13,491 nt of DNA from positions 1-13,491 of the forward strand of contig CALCYB010000161.1 of the NCBI GenBank assembly GCA_937906485.1. The letters run 5' to 3'. A model generated the notes under the pieces. That model had not been told where the DNA came from. It searched no databases and saw only the letters and a list, made by a program, of their open reading frames with translations. Position 1 is the stretch's first letter, and every line of letters starts with the position of its first letter. A program made the position numbers and the translations under genes. The DNA comes from an uncultured Rikenellaceae bacterium (GTDB lineage: Bacteria; Bacteroidota; Bacteroidia; Bacteroidales; UBA932). Shown here one piece after another: positions 7,472 to 13,491 of the stretch.

Positions 7472-7502
7472 CTTGTTTGGTAGTTTCTTTTTACTACTTT
7501 TG
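7472..7502 (+). promoter_or_regulatory. Bacteroidota-type promoter of the ferredoxin gene
   Basis: TACTTTTG at 7495-7502 matches the -7 consensus TAnnTTTG. A -33 half-site is either CTTG at 7472-7475 (19-base spacer) or TTTG at 7476-7479 (15-base spacer). Transcription should start near 7507, giving a leader of about 33 bases. Confidence 0.65.
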
Positions 7503-7539
7503 TCCCCGATATCGATATTAACACTTAAACATTACGACA

Positions 7540-7707
7540 ATGGCTTACAAAATTAGTGAAGATTGCGCTGCTTGCGGAACTTGCCAAGGTGAATGCCCCG
7601 TAGGAGCTATCTCAGAAGGAGACATCTACAGAATTGACCCCGAATTGTGTACTTCTTGCGGAACTTGCGCAGAAGCATGCCCTGTTGGAGCAATTAGCGA
7701 AGAATAA
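7540..7707 (+). CDS. Small 2[4Fe-4S] ferredoxin (55 aa)
   Basis: A complete 55-residue clostridial-type ferredoxin: ATG at 7540, TAA at 7705-7707. Eight cysteines form two CxxCxxC...CP clusters, C9-C12-C15-C19P and C37-C40-C43-C47P, each ligating one [4Fe-4S] cluster. The halves are an internal duplication: both read C-x-x-C-G-T-C-x-x-x-C-P-V-G-A-I-S. It is a cytosolic low-potential electron carrier; in anaerobes such proteins serve pyruvate:ferredoxin oxidoreductase, hydrogenases and related enzymes, but the partner here cannot be told from context. It stands alone, with its own promoter and a strong intrinsic terminator, which suggests a high-level monocistronic message. It is divergent from the DUF1573 gene. 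Confidence 0.97.
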   Translation: MAYKISEDCAACGTCQGECPVGAISEGDIYRIDPELCTSCGTCAEACPVGAISEE

Positions 7708-7728
7708 GCAATCAGCAACAACGTTATG

Positions 7729-7760
7729 ACGGATGCATCATAGATGTGTCCGTTTTTTTT
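7729..7760 (+). terminator. Intrinsic terminator after the ferredoxin gene
   Basis: Stem arms ACGGATGCATC (7729-7739) and GATGTGTCCGT (7743-7753) pair over 11 positions with two G-U wobbles around the loop ATA, and are followed by an uninterrupted run of eight T (7753-7760). This is a textbook Rho-independent terminator. Its T-run merges into the -33 element of the next promoter. Confidence 0.9.
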
Positions 7761-7788
7761 GTTTATACCGCCAGAAATTGTAAATTTG
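7758..7788 (+). promoter_or_regulatory. Bacteroidota-type promoter of the SUMF1 gene
   Basis: TTTG at 7758-7761, exactly 19 bases, then TAAATTTG at 7781-7788: an exact fit to the -33/-7 consensus. The ATG at 7809 follows after a leader of about 15 bases. The -33 element shares its T's with the preceding terminator. Confidence 0.8.
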
Positions 7789-7808
7789 GGAGTTGAAGTT
7801 AAGCAAAA

Positions 7809-8903
7809 ATGAAAACATTCCAGGTTCCTCTTATTGTATTGTGTCTGTTATGGGTGGCAGTTGTGCCTGTTTGTGCCCAGGAATATTCTATGATCCAGCA
7901 AGGCGACGTCATGTTGGATGCTTTGGATATGGATGCGCGGGCGGCCTCTCCCAAAATGGACCAGAATGATGAACTTTGTGCTCTGATCAAGGTAACGTTG
8001 CTGGGCGAGTGGAACAATCCCTTGCAGTTGGAAACCGGGATGGTTGGAATCATGGGCCGGGAAGAGCAGGAGACGGGAGAGGTCTGGTTCTGGGTGCCCT
8101 ATCAGGCACGTAACTTGAGTTTTAAATGCAAGGGGTATGAACCGTTGGGTCCGATTCCGGTCAAATTGCAGAAAGGAAAGGTCTTCCGTATCCGGATTGT
8201 CAGTCGCATGGGTACGGTGCAGGGAGCGGATCCGTTGGAAGTCTTGTTCAAGGATATGGTACATGTGGAAGGGGGAACCTTTATGATGGGGGCGACAGCA
8301 GAGCAGCAGGGGGTTGCGTATGCCGATGAGCATCCGGCCCATCCGGTGACCGTCAATAGTTTTACCATTGGAAAATTCGAAGTTACCCAAGCGCAGTGGG
8401 AAGCCGTCATGGGTACCAATCCCAGTGCCTTCAAAGGGGAAAACCGTCCTGTGGATAATGTGAGTTGGGACGAGGTCCAGTCCTTTATCCGGAAACTCAA
8501 TGCAGAAACCGGTTACAATTACCGTTTGCCCACTGAAGCGGAATGGGAGTATGCGGCACGTGGCGGCCAGCTCAGCAAAGGATACCGCTATGCGGGAGAC
8601 AGTACATTAAAGTACATTGCCTGGTACGAAGAGAATGCCAAGAAGAAAACCCATACGGTAGGCGGAAAATCCCCCAATGAGTTGGGACTTTACGACATGT
8701 CCGGTAATGTGTGGGAATGGTGCCAGGATCATTATGCCCCCTATGCCACGGGTGATCAAGAAACCGCAACCGGGATGCAATATGTCTTGCGCGGAGGTGG
8801 ATGGGGCAGTTCCTCAACGCTTTGCCGGGTATCTTTCCGGGCGTACAACTACTCGTCATCCAGACGCAGCAATTATGGATTCCGGCTCGTGCTGGAACAT
8901 TGA
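7809..8903 (+). CDS. Secreted SUMF1/formylglycine-generating-enzyme-fold protein, probably not a true FGE
   Basis: A 364-residue exported protein with a clear signal peptide (residues 1-23, cleavage at VCA/QE). Residues about 50-135 form a beta-rich N-terminal domain (LCALIKV ... GEVWFWVPYQARNLSFKCKGYEPLGPIPVKL) of the kind that often precedes this fold in Bacteroidales and resembles PEGA-type domains. Residues about 150-364 are the FGE-sulfatase domain: VEGGTFMMG, the EVTQAQWEAVMG stretch, RLPTEAEWEYAARGG (239-253), GLYDMSGNVWEWCQD (293-307), RGGGW, and the ending NYGFRLV. Genuine aerobic FGEs carry a Cys pair five residues apart that binds copper in the RGGS...C....C...R segment; here that segment reads RGGGWGSSSTLCRVSFRAY with only Cys339, so formylglycine synthesis is unlikely. 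A binding or structural role at the envelope is more plausible. It has its own promoter and a 139-base gap to the lipocalin gene. Confidence 0.88.
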   Translation: MKTFQVPLIVLCLLWVAVVPVCAQEYSMIQQGDVMLDALDMDARAASPKMDQNDELCALIKVTLLGEWNNPLQLETGMVGIMGREEQETGEVWFWVPYQARNLSFKCKGYEPLGPIPVKLQKGKVFRIRIVSRMGTVQGADPLEVLFKDMVHVEGGTFMMGATAEQQGVAYADEHPAHPVTVNSFTIGKFEVTQAQWEAVMGTNPSAFKGENRPVDNVSWDEVQSFIRKLNAETGYNYRLPTEAEWEYAARGGQLSKGYRYAGDSTLKYIAWYEENAKKKTHTVGGKSPNELGLYDMSGNVWEWCQDHYAPYATGDQETATGMQYVLRGGGWGSSSTLCRVSFRAYNYSSSRRSNYGFRLVLEH

Positions 8904-9042
8904 TGAATTGGGCCGAGGCTGATTATTTTATCCGATTTCATACAGATTGGTTTGTTTTTTGATGTGGAAGGGTTGGGCGCAGCCGTTCTGCACGGAGCAG
9001 GATTGGTGAAGCGCTTATATGAAAACGCTTTGAATTTTTGTT

Positions 9043-9618
9043 ATGAAACGGTTTATTTTAGGCAGCCTGATGGCTGTATTGATGGCTTCTTCTGTGTTGG
9101 GCTGTGCGCCTGACCGCAAGCAGAAAATTGATAAGACCACGGTGACTTCGTTGGACTTGAATCGCTACATGGGTGAATGGTACGAGATCGCCCGCTTTGA
9201 TCATCGCTTTGAACGGAACTTGGTAGGATGTCGTACTTTGTACACCATGATGGACAATGGGATGGTGCAGGTAATCAATACCGGGTACGAAGATGATTTC
9301 GATGGGGAATTCCACGAAAGTATCGGCAAAGCCCGTCGTCCGGATCCGGACCAGCCCGGAAAATTGGAGGTGTCGTTTTTCTGGAATTTCTACGCAGATT
9401 ATTGGGTCTTGGAGCTGGCTCCTGATTACAGTTATTCTGTTGTAGGTAGCAAGAGCGACAATTACCTCTGGATCTTGAGCCGTTCTCCGATTATGGATCA
9501 GGCAACCTTGGATGGCATTCTGTTCCGTCTCCAATTGAGAGGTTATGATACGGACAAACTTATTTGGGTAGATCAGTTTGAGATAGAAGAGTCCATTGAA
9601 ATCTTTGAGGAGTTCTGA
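9043..9618 (+). CDS. blc: Bacterial lipocalin (Blc-type) lipoprotein
   Basis: A 191-residue lipoprotein: an N-terminal signal ending in the lipobox VLGC with the acylated Cys at 21, so it is anchored in a membrane, probably the outer one. The lipocalin signatures are present: YMGEWYEIARFDHRFERN (residues about 42-59, with the GxW motif), the central VSFFWNFYADYWVLEL stretch, and NYLWILSRSP near the end. The spacing follows E. coli Blc closely. Blc binds fatty acids and lysophospholipids and is thought to take part in envelope lipid maintenance under stress. The 139-base upstream gap has no exact TAnnTTTG match that I can find, so transcription could come from an atypical promoter or from the SUMF1 gene. 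A tail of acidic residues (EIEESIEIFEEF) follows the lipocalin domain. A bidirectional terminator lies 23 bases after the stop. Confidence 0.92.
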   Translation: MKRFILGSLMAVLMASSVLGCAPDRKQKIDKTTVTSLDLNRYMGEWYEIARFDHRFERNLVGCRTLYTMMDNGMVQVINTGYEDDFDGEFHESIGKARRPDPDQPGKLEVSFFWNFYADYWVLELAPDYSYSVVGSKSDNYLWILSRSPIMDQATLDGILFRLQLRGYDTDKLIWVDQFEIEESIEIFEEF

Positions 9619-9641
9619 TGTGTACTTTTACCTAAAAAAGG

Positions 9642-9678
9642 AAGCGGCCAGCAGTCTTTCAGGACGGATTGGCCGCTT
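9642..9678. terminator. Bidirectional terminator between the lipocalin and glycosyltransferase genes
   Basis: Perfect 9-base arms AAGCGGCCA (9642-9650) and TGGCCGCTT (9670-9678) enclose a 19-base loop that holds a further GTC/GAC pair. On the minus strand the stem is followed by CC then six T, a good terminator for the glycosyltransferase transcript. On the plus strand the following bases are only weakly T-rich. Confidence 0.8.
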
Positions 9679-10640
9679 TAAATGCGTTCCCGGATCTGGT
9701 AGTCGTTGCGGTTGGGATTGCTGCGGGAAATCAGTTCCCCCAGGAAACCGGTCAGAAAGAGCATGGTTCCGATGATCAGGGCAACTAAAGCCAGGTAGAA
9801 CAGCGGCTGGTCCGTAACGGGACGGAACTTGAGCCCACCGGCCTGAGAGATGACTTTGTCAATGATGATCCACAAGGTGATGACAAAACCGGTCAGGAAG
9901 GACAGTGTTCCGCAAACGCCGAAAATGTGCATCGGTTTCTTTCCGAAACCGGCCAGGAACCAGATGGTGAGCAAGTCCAGGAATCCGTTGACAAAGCGGC
10001 TCATTCCGAATTTGCTCTTTCCATATTTGCGGGCCTGGTGCTGTACGGGCTTTTCCGTGATGTTGCTGAATCCGGCATTTTTGGCCAGATAGGGGATATA
10101 GCGGTGCATGTCCCCATAAACCTCAATGTTCTTGATCACTTCATTGCGGTAGGCCTTGAGTCCGCAATTCATATCGTGAAGGTGCAGGCCGGTCACTTTC
10201 CGTGCAGTCCAGTTGTAGATCTTGGAAGGAATGTTTTTGGCCAATACGTTGTCGTAACGCTTTTTCTTCCATCCGGATACCAGGTCATAGCCTTCTTCGC
10301 GGATCATGCGGACCAATTCCGGAATTTCCTCCGGGCTGTCTTGCAGGTCTGCATCCATGGTAATGACAATGTCTCCGGTGGCTGCTTCAAAACCGCAGTG
10401 GAGGGCTGGTGATTTGCCGTAATTGCGGCGGAAGCGGATGGCGTGAAGGGTGGTGTCAGCGGCAGCCGCTTGGCGAATCCATTCCCAGGAACCGTCGGTG
10501 CTGCCGTCATCAACCAGGATGATTTCGTAGGAACAGCCGTGCAGGTAGTCCGATGTCCGAAGGGACCGGTGGATCCATTGGATCAGTTCCGGAAGGGACT
10601 CTGCTTCATTGTAGGAGGAAATGACGATGGACAAATCCAT
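9678..10640 (-). CDS. Family 2 glycosyltransferase, polyprenyl-phosphate sugar transferase type (GtrB/ArnC/DPM-like)
   Basis: A 320-residue membrane-associated GT-A enzyme. The N-terminal catalytic domain shows SIVISSYNEAESLPELI, the nucleotide-sugar site ILVDDGSTDGSW (Asp44-Asp45) and the metal-binding DAD in ITMDADLQDSPEE (about 96-98). Later comes HQARKYGKSKFG (about 200-211), the R-x-x-GxSK motif typical of dolichyl/undecaprenyl-phosphate sugar synthases. Two C-terminal transmembrane segments (about 235-260 and 278-303) complete the GtrB-like architecture. Such enzymes charge undecaprenyl phosphate with a sugar for use on the periplasmic side, for LPS, lipid A or O-antigen modification; the actual sugar is not deducible. 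It lies 18 bases after the DUF4199 gene and is probably translated from the same mRNA. Its stop codon overlaps the terminator stem by one base. Confidence 0.92.
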   Translation of the reverse strand: MDLSIVISSYNEAESLPELIQWIHRSLRTSDYLHGCSYEIILVDDGSTDGSWEWIRQAAAADTTLHAIRFRRNYGKSPALHCGFEAATGDIVITMDADLQDSPEEIPELVRMIREEGYDLVSGWKKKRYDNVLAKNIPSKIYNWTARKVTGLHLHDMNCGLKAYRNEVIKNIEVYGDMHRYIPYLAKNAGFSNITEKPVQHQARKYGKSKFGMSRFVNGFLDLLTIWFLAGFGKKPMHIFGVCGTLSFLTGFVITLWIIIDKVISQAGGLKFRPVTDQPLFYLALVALIIGTMLFLTGFLGELISRSNPNRNDYQIRERI

Positions 10641-10658
10641 AATCGTTCGGATCAGGGG

Positions 10659-11186
10659 TTATTCGTTTGTAGCGGTAAAGGTGTTCTCAAACGGGGTGTC
10701 TTCGTGTTTTGTTTTGCTGGCTGCAATGGCTGAGAAAATCAGTCCGCAGACCATCAGGTAGCAGAAATAGACTGCGATCAAGGTGGTGGGAAGGGTTTTC
10801 ATCAGAGCATCATAATCCATTCCCGGGACGGACAATCCCTGCTCCTGAGCCATCTCCAGGGTCATGGTGATGGTTTCCGAAAGGAGGTCCGGACGAATGA
10901 CAAAGAGGTCCAATGCGTAGAAGGCTGTGCAGATGATGGTGGAGAACAGGCACATCCGGATGCCGTAACCAAAGGCCTTTTTATAAGGGAAATCCTGCAG
11001 GTCAGCACTATAGTTGCGTGTCAAGCGTACAAGCAGGTACATGGACAACGAGATTTTTGCAATCCAGATGAACATGTTCACCACAGAGGGCAGTTGCAGG
11101 TAATTGCTCAACAGGTAGGCGGCTATGGCAGGAATGGCCAGATAGAGTCCGTGTTTGCCGGCGGAAGACCACGTTTGATTATTCAT
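10659..11186 (-). CDS. DUF4199-type small membrane protein
   Basis: A 175-residue inner-membrane protein with about four hydrophobic segments: LYLAIPAIAAYLL, NMFIWIAKISLSMYLLV, an FGYGIRMCLFSTIICTAFYAL stretch, and TTLIAVYFCYLMVCGLIFSAI. A predicted soluble segment of about 40 residues separates the last two. This arrangement, with a YKKAFGYGIR-like motif, fits Bacteroidota DUF4199 proteins, whose function is unknown. I chose the ATG at 11186, since the in-frame TTG at 11210 would lie inside the -7 box of its own promoter. In many Bacteroidales a DUF4199 gene sits directly before a family 2 glycosyltransferase, as here, suggesting a shared role in envelope glycolipid synthesis; that association is from general recollection. 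Confidence 0.8.
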   Translation of the reverse strand: MNNQTWSSAGKHGLYLAIPAIAAYLLSNYLQLPSVVNMFIWIAKISLSMYLLVRLTRNYSADLQDFPYKKAFGYGIRMCLFSTIICTAFYALDLFVIRPDLLSETITMTLEMAQEQGLSVPGMDYDALMKTLPTTLIAVYFCYLMVCGLIFSAIAASKTKHEDTPFENTFTATNE

Positions 11187-11201
11187 ATTCTTCGCGTTTA
11201 A

Positions 11202-11235
11202 TTTGTGCAAAATTACGACAATATTATTACCTTTG
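11202..11235 (+). promoter_or_regulatory. Promoter of thrS
   Basis: TACCTTTG at 11228-11235 is an exact -7 match. The nearest TTTG upstream is 11202-11205, a 22-base spacer, a little long. Transcription would start around 11240, giving a leader of about 35 bases before the ATG at 11275. Confidence 0.65.
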
Positions 11236-11238
11236 CAA
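11208..11238 (-). promoter_or_regulatory. Promoter of the DUF4199-glycosyltransferase operon
   Basis: On the minus strand TAATTTTG (11215-11208) matches TAnnTTTG, with TTG at 11238-11236 as a -33 half-site after 20 bases. The start of transcription would be near 11203, 17 bases before the ATG at 11186. It overlaps the divergent thrS promoter. Confidence 0.65.
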
Positions 11239-11274
11239 GTTGAAATATTATTGTGGAATAGAATTTTTCAAGAT

Positions 11275-13227
11275 ATGATTAACATTACATTCCCCGACGG
11301 CAGTGTCCGTAACTTTGAAAAAGGGATTACCCCTTACGGAATTGCGCAAAGCATTTCTTCCCGGTTGGCTTCTGATGTCATCGTGGCCACCGTTAACGGA
11401 GTGATTTATGATTTGGAGCGTCCGATTCTGGAAGATGCTTCCGTAAAGTTGCATAAATGGGAAGATGCAGAAGCCAAACAGACTTTCTGGCACTCTTCAT
11501 CGCACTTGATGGCAGCCGCTCTGGAACAATTGTACCCCGGAGTGAAATTCGGTATCGGTCCCGCAATCGAAACCGGTTTCTATTATGATATTGACCTGGG
11601 CGAGAAGAATCTGGTTGAGGCTGACTTGAAAGCCATTGAAGACAAGATGCTGGAATTGGCCCGTCAGAAACAGCAGTTCGAGCGCAAGGACATCAGCAAA
11701 GATGAAGCGCTGAAGACCTATACAGAAAAAGGTGATGAGTACAAATGCGAACTGATCCGAGACCTGGAAGACGGTACGATCACGTTCTATACCAATGGTG
11801 CGTTTACCGACCTGTGCCGTGGCCCTCACTTGCGTGATACCTCCATCATCAAAGCGGTGAAATTGACTTCCATCGCCGGTGCTTATTGGCGCGGCAATGA
11901 AAACAACAAGATGCTGACCCGTATTTATGGGGTGACCTTCCCGCAGAAAAAACTGCTGGATGAATACTTGGCCATGTTGGAAGAAGCCAAGAAACGGGAC
12001 CACCGCAAAATCGGCAAGGAACTGGAACTGTTCGCTTTTTCACAACGCGTGGGTCAAGGTCTTCCGTTGTGGCTGCCCAAAGGCGCCCAATTGCGTGAAC
12101 GTCTTGAAATGTTCTTGAAAAAGGTGCAGAAAGCACACGGTTACCTGCCGGTGATCACTCCGCATATCGGACAAAAGGAACTGTATGTGACTTCCGGTCA
12201 CTATGCCAAATATGGAGCGGACTCCTTCCAACCGATCCACACTCCTCAAGAAGGGGAAGAGTTCCTGCTCAAACCGATGAATTGCCCTCACCACTGCGAA
12301 ATCTACAAGACCAAACCCCGTTCTTACAAAGATCTCCCTTTGCGTCTTGCTGAATTCGGTACCGTTTACCGTTACGAACAAAGCGGTGAGTTGCACGGTC
12401 TGACCCGTGTGCGTGGCTTTACCCAAGATGATGCCCACATCTTCTGCCGTCCCGATCAATTGAAGGAAGAGTTCTGCAAGGTGATCGATATCGTTTTGTA
12501 TATTTTCAAGACCTTGGATTTCAATGAATTCATTGCTCAAGTTTCCTTGAGGGACCAAGTGAACCGTGAGAAATACATCGGTTCGGATGAAAACTGGGAA
12601 AAGGCCGAACGCGCCATCATCGAAGCCGCTGAAGAAAAAGGTCTGAAGACCATTGTGGAATATGGCGAGGCCGCATTCTATGGTCCGAAACTGGACTTTA
12701 TGGTGCGCGATGCCATCGGACGCAAATGGCAGTTGGGTACGATTCAAGTGGACTACAACCTTCCGGAACGTTTTGAACTGGAATACATCGGTGCTGATGA
12801 CAAACGCTATCGCCCGATTATGATCCACCGTGCTCCGTTCGGATCCATGGAACGTTTTGTGGCTGTGTTGATTGAACATACCGGTGGACGCTTCCCCTTG
12901 TGGCTGACCCCGGATCAGGCCGTCGTTCTTCCTGTCAGTGAAAAATACAATGACTACGCAAAAAAAGTTTGCGAATTGCTTAATAATTACGATATTCGCG
13001 CCGCTATTGACGGTCGTAACGAAACGATCGGGAAAAAGATACGTGAAAACGAGCTGAAACGGATTCCTTACCTGCTGATTGTCGGCGAGAAAGAGTCGGC
13101 CGAGGGGCTGGTATCGGTACGCGCCCAGGGCGAGGGTGACAAGGGTCAGATGTCGATGGAGGCCTTCAAGGATTTCATCCTCGGTGTTGTCAAGGAGGAG
13201 ATCGAGGCTAACAAACTCAAGGCCTAA
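11275..13227 (+). CDS. thrS: Threonyl-tRNA synthetase
   Basis: A 650-residue class II synthetase that charges tRNA-Thr; E. coli ThrRS has 642. Order of parts: TGS domain (1-60, MINITFPDGSV), editing domain with HSSSHLMAAALEQLYPG and the later GPHLRDTSII, catalytic core with MNCPHH (335-340), YRYEQSGELHGLTRVRGFTQ, and PIMIHRAPFGSMERF, then the anticodon-binding domain with DGRNETIGKKIRENELKRIP. The three zinc ligands are in place: Cys337, His388 and His518. The ATG at 11275 gives the family N-terminus; the longer in-frame TTG start at 11203 would precede the transcription start. Over the body GAA outnumbers GAG about four to one, but from the codon at 13051 to the stop all Glu codons are GAG and third-position GC rises from about 53% (180-base sample before 12960) to about 79% by hand count. 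This marks a composition break inside the gene. Confidence 0.97.
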   Translation: MINITFPDGSVRNFEKGITPYGIAQSISSRLASDVIVATVNGVIYDLERPILEDASVKLHKWEDAEAKQTFWHSSSHLMAAALEQLYPGVKFGIGPAIETGFYYDIDLGEKNLVEADLKAIEDKMLELARQKQQFERKDISKDEALKTYTEKGDEYKCELIRDLEDGTITFYTNGAFTDLCRGPHLRDTSIIKAVKLTSIAGAYWRGNENNKMLTRIYGVTFPQKKLLDEYLAMLEEAKKRDHRKIGKELELFAFSQRVGQGLPLWLPKGAQLRERLEMFLKKVQKAHGYLPVITPHIGQKELYVTSGHYAKYGADSFQPIHTPQEGEEFLLKPMNCPHHCEIYKTKPRSYKDLPLRLAEFGTVYRYEQSGELHGLTRVRGFTQDDAHIFCRPDQLKEEFCKVIDIVLYIFKTLDFNEFIAQVSLRDQVNREKYIGSDENWEKAERAIIEAAEEKGLKTIVEYGEAAFYGPKLDFMVRDAIGRKWQLGTIQVDYNLPERFELEYIGADDKRYRPIMIHRAPFGSMERFVAVLIEHTGGRFPLWLTPDQAVVLPVSEKYNDYAKKVCELLNNYDIRAAIDGRNETIGKKIRENELKRIPYLLIVGEKESAEGLVSVRAQGEGDKGQMSMEAFKDFILGVVKEEIEANKLKA

Positions 13228-13260
13228 CCCACACAAGGGACATTCATTCATTAACCTTTA

Positions 13261-13491
13261 ATTAATACAACTATCGCAACAACGAAACCGTTCCCGCCGA
13301 GGCCGTTCAACCCCGGGAACAACAGACCGAAACCTGCAAACGCACCCCGTGGCGGGCGCGTGGAGAAGGAGAACCCGCATCGCATCAACGACGAGATCAC
13401 GGCACCCGTAGTGCGTGTCGTAGGTGAGAACGTTGAGCCCAACCTCGTGTTACCCATCAAGGAGGCTATTCATCTGGCCGACGAGATGGAG
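13261..13491 (+). CDS. infC: Translation initiation factor IF-3, N-terminal part (3' end outside window), probable ATT start
   Basis: The frame encodes HRINDEITAPVVRVVGEN followed by LPIKEAIHLADEME, the N-terminal domain of IF-3 (E. coli: RINGEIRAQEVRL ... SLREALEKAEE). IF-3 binds the 30S subunit and enforces start-codon selection. The frame has a stop at 13252-13254 and contains no ATG or TTG before the conserved part. The best start is ATT at 13261, 33 bases after the thrS stop, giving a basic Pro/Asn/Arg-rich extension of about 33 residues before the conserved domain. The alternative is GTG at 13360, which gives a shorter N-terminus. ATT fits the known autoregulation of infC, where IF-3 represses its own rare AUU start. 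The thrS-infC order is widespread. All eight Glu codons seen are GAG. The remaining ~110 residues lie beyond the window. Confidence 0.88.
   Translation, partial: MNTTIATTKPFPPRPFNPGNNRPKPANAPRGGRVEKENPHRINDEITAPVVRVVGENVEPNLVLPIKEAIHLADEME

Noticed and set aside
8904..9042. Weak stem AAGCG...CGCTT before the lipocalin gene as a terminator or riboswitch
   Set aside because: Only five pairs around an 11-base loop, no conserved aptamer features; I see no clear function in this 139-base gap.
11203..11274. Upstream TTG start for thrS adding 24 residues
   Set aside because: It would start before the predicted transcription start and inside the promoter; the ATG at 11275 gives the usual TGS-domain start.
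12040..13251. 403-codon open frame antisense to thrS
   Set aside because: It lies wholly opposite a highly conserved synthetase; its product is a low-motif, Phe/Gln/His-rich sequence expected from the complement of GAA/AAG-rich codons, with no promoter or family features.

Overview
This 13.5 kb window is a chromosomal stretch of a Bacteroidales bacterium (phylum Bacteroidota). The assignment rests on the gene families (a Bacteroidota-type LptD barrel, a Rho with a long disordered insert, DUF1573 and DUF4199 proteins, a SUMF1-fold secreted protein), on promoters of the Bacteroides TTTG-N19-TAnnTTTG type, and on the lack of Shine-Dalgarno sequences. I cannot name the genus. Almost all of it looks like ordinary core genome; I see no phage, insertion sequence, CRISPR array, rRNA or tRNA, and no intergenic gap reaches 300 bases.

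Layout. Plus strand, 3-3882: the 3' part of lptD (outer-membrane LPS assembly), ridA close behind it (probably one transcript), then rho with its own promoter and a hairpin at the predicted mRNA 5' end. Minus strand, 7426-3885: a probable operon of a secreted DUF1573 protein, the GTPase meaB, and a polytopic metal-transporter-like protein with a His-rich loop; it converges on rho and the two 3' ends share a hairpin. Plus strand, 7540-9618: a 55-residue 2[4Fe-4S] ferredoxin with a strong intrinsic terminator, a secreted formylglycine-enzyme-fold (SUMF1) protein that lacks the catalytic cysteine pair, and a Blc-type lipocalin lipoprotein. Minus strand, 11186-9678: a small DUF4199 membrane protein and a polyprenyl-phosphate-type family 2 glycosyltransferase, convergent with the lipocalin across a bidirectional terminator. 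Plus strand, 11275 to the end: thrS followed by the start of infC, whose best start codon is ATT.

The genes are mostly independent housekeeping functions: envelope biogenesis (LptD, glycosyltransferase, lipocalin), transcription termination (Rho), translation (ThrRS, IF-3), cofactor and metal handling (MeaB, transporter, ferredoxin) and metabolite damage control (RidA). I did not find a convincing new multi-gene system.

The strongest anomaly is compositional. The last ~75 codons of thrS and the infC fragment use GAG exclusively for Glu and have a much higher third-position GC than the rest of thrS. The first ~60 bases encode a helical-looking peptide that does not fit the LptD barrel it is fused to. 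Both ends of the window may therefore be junctions, from recombination or from chimeric assembly.
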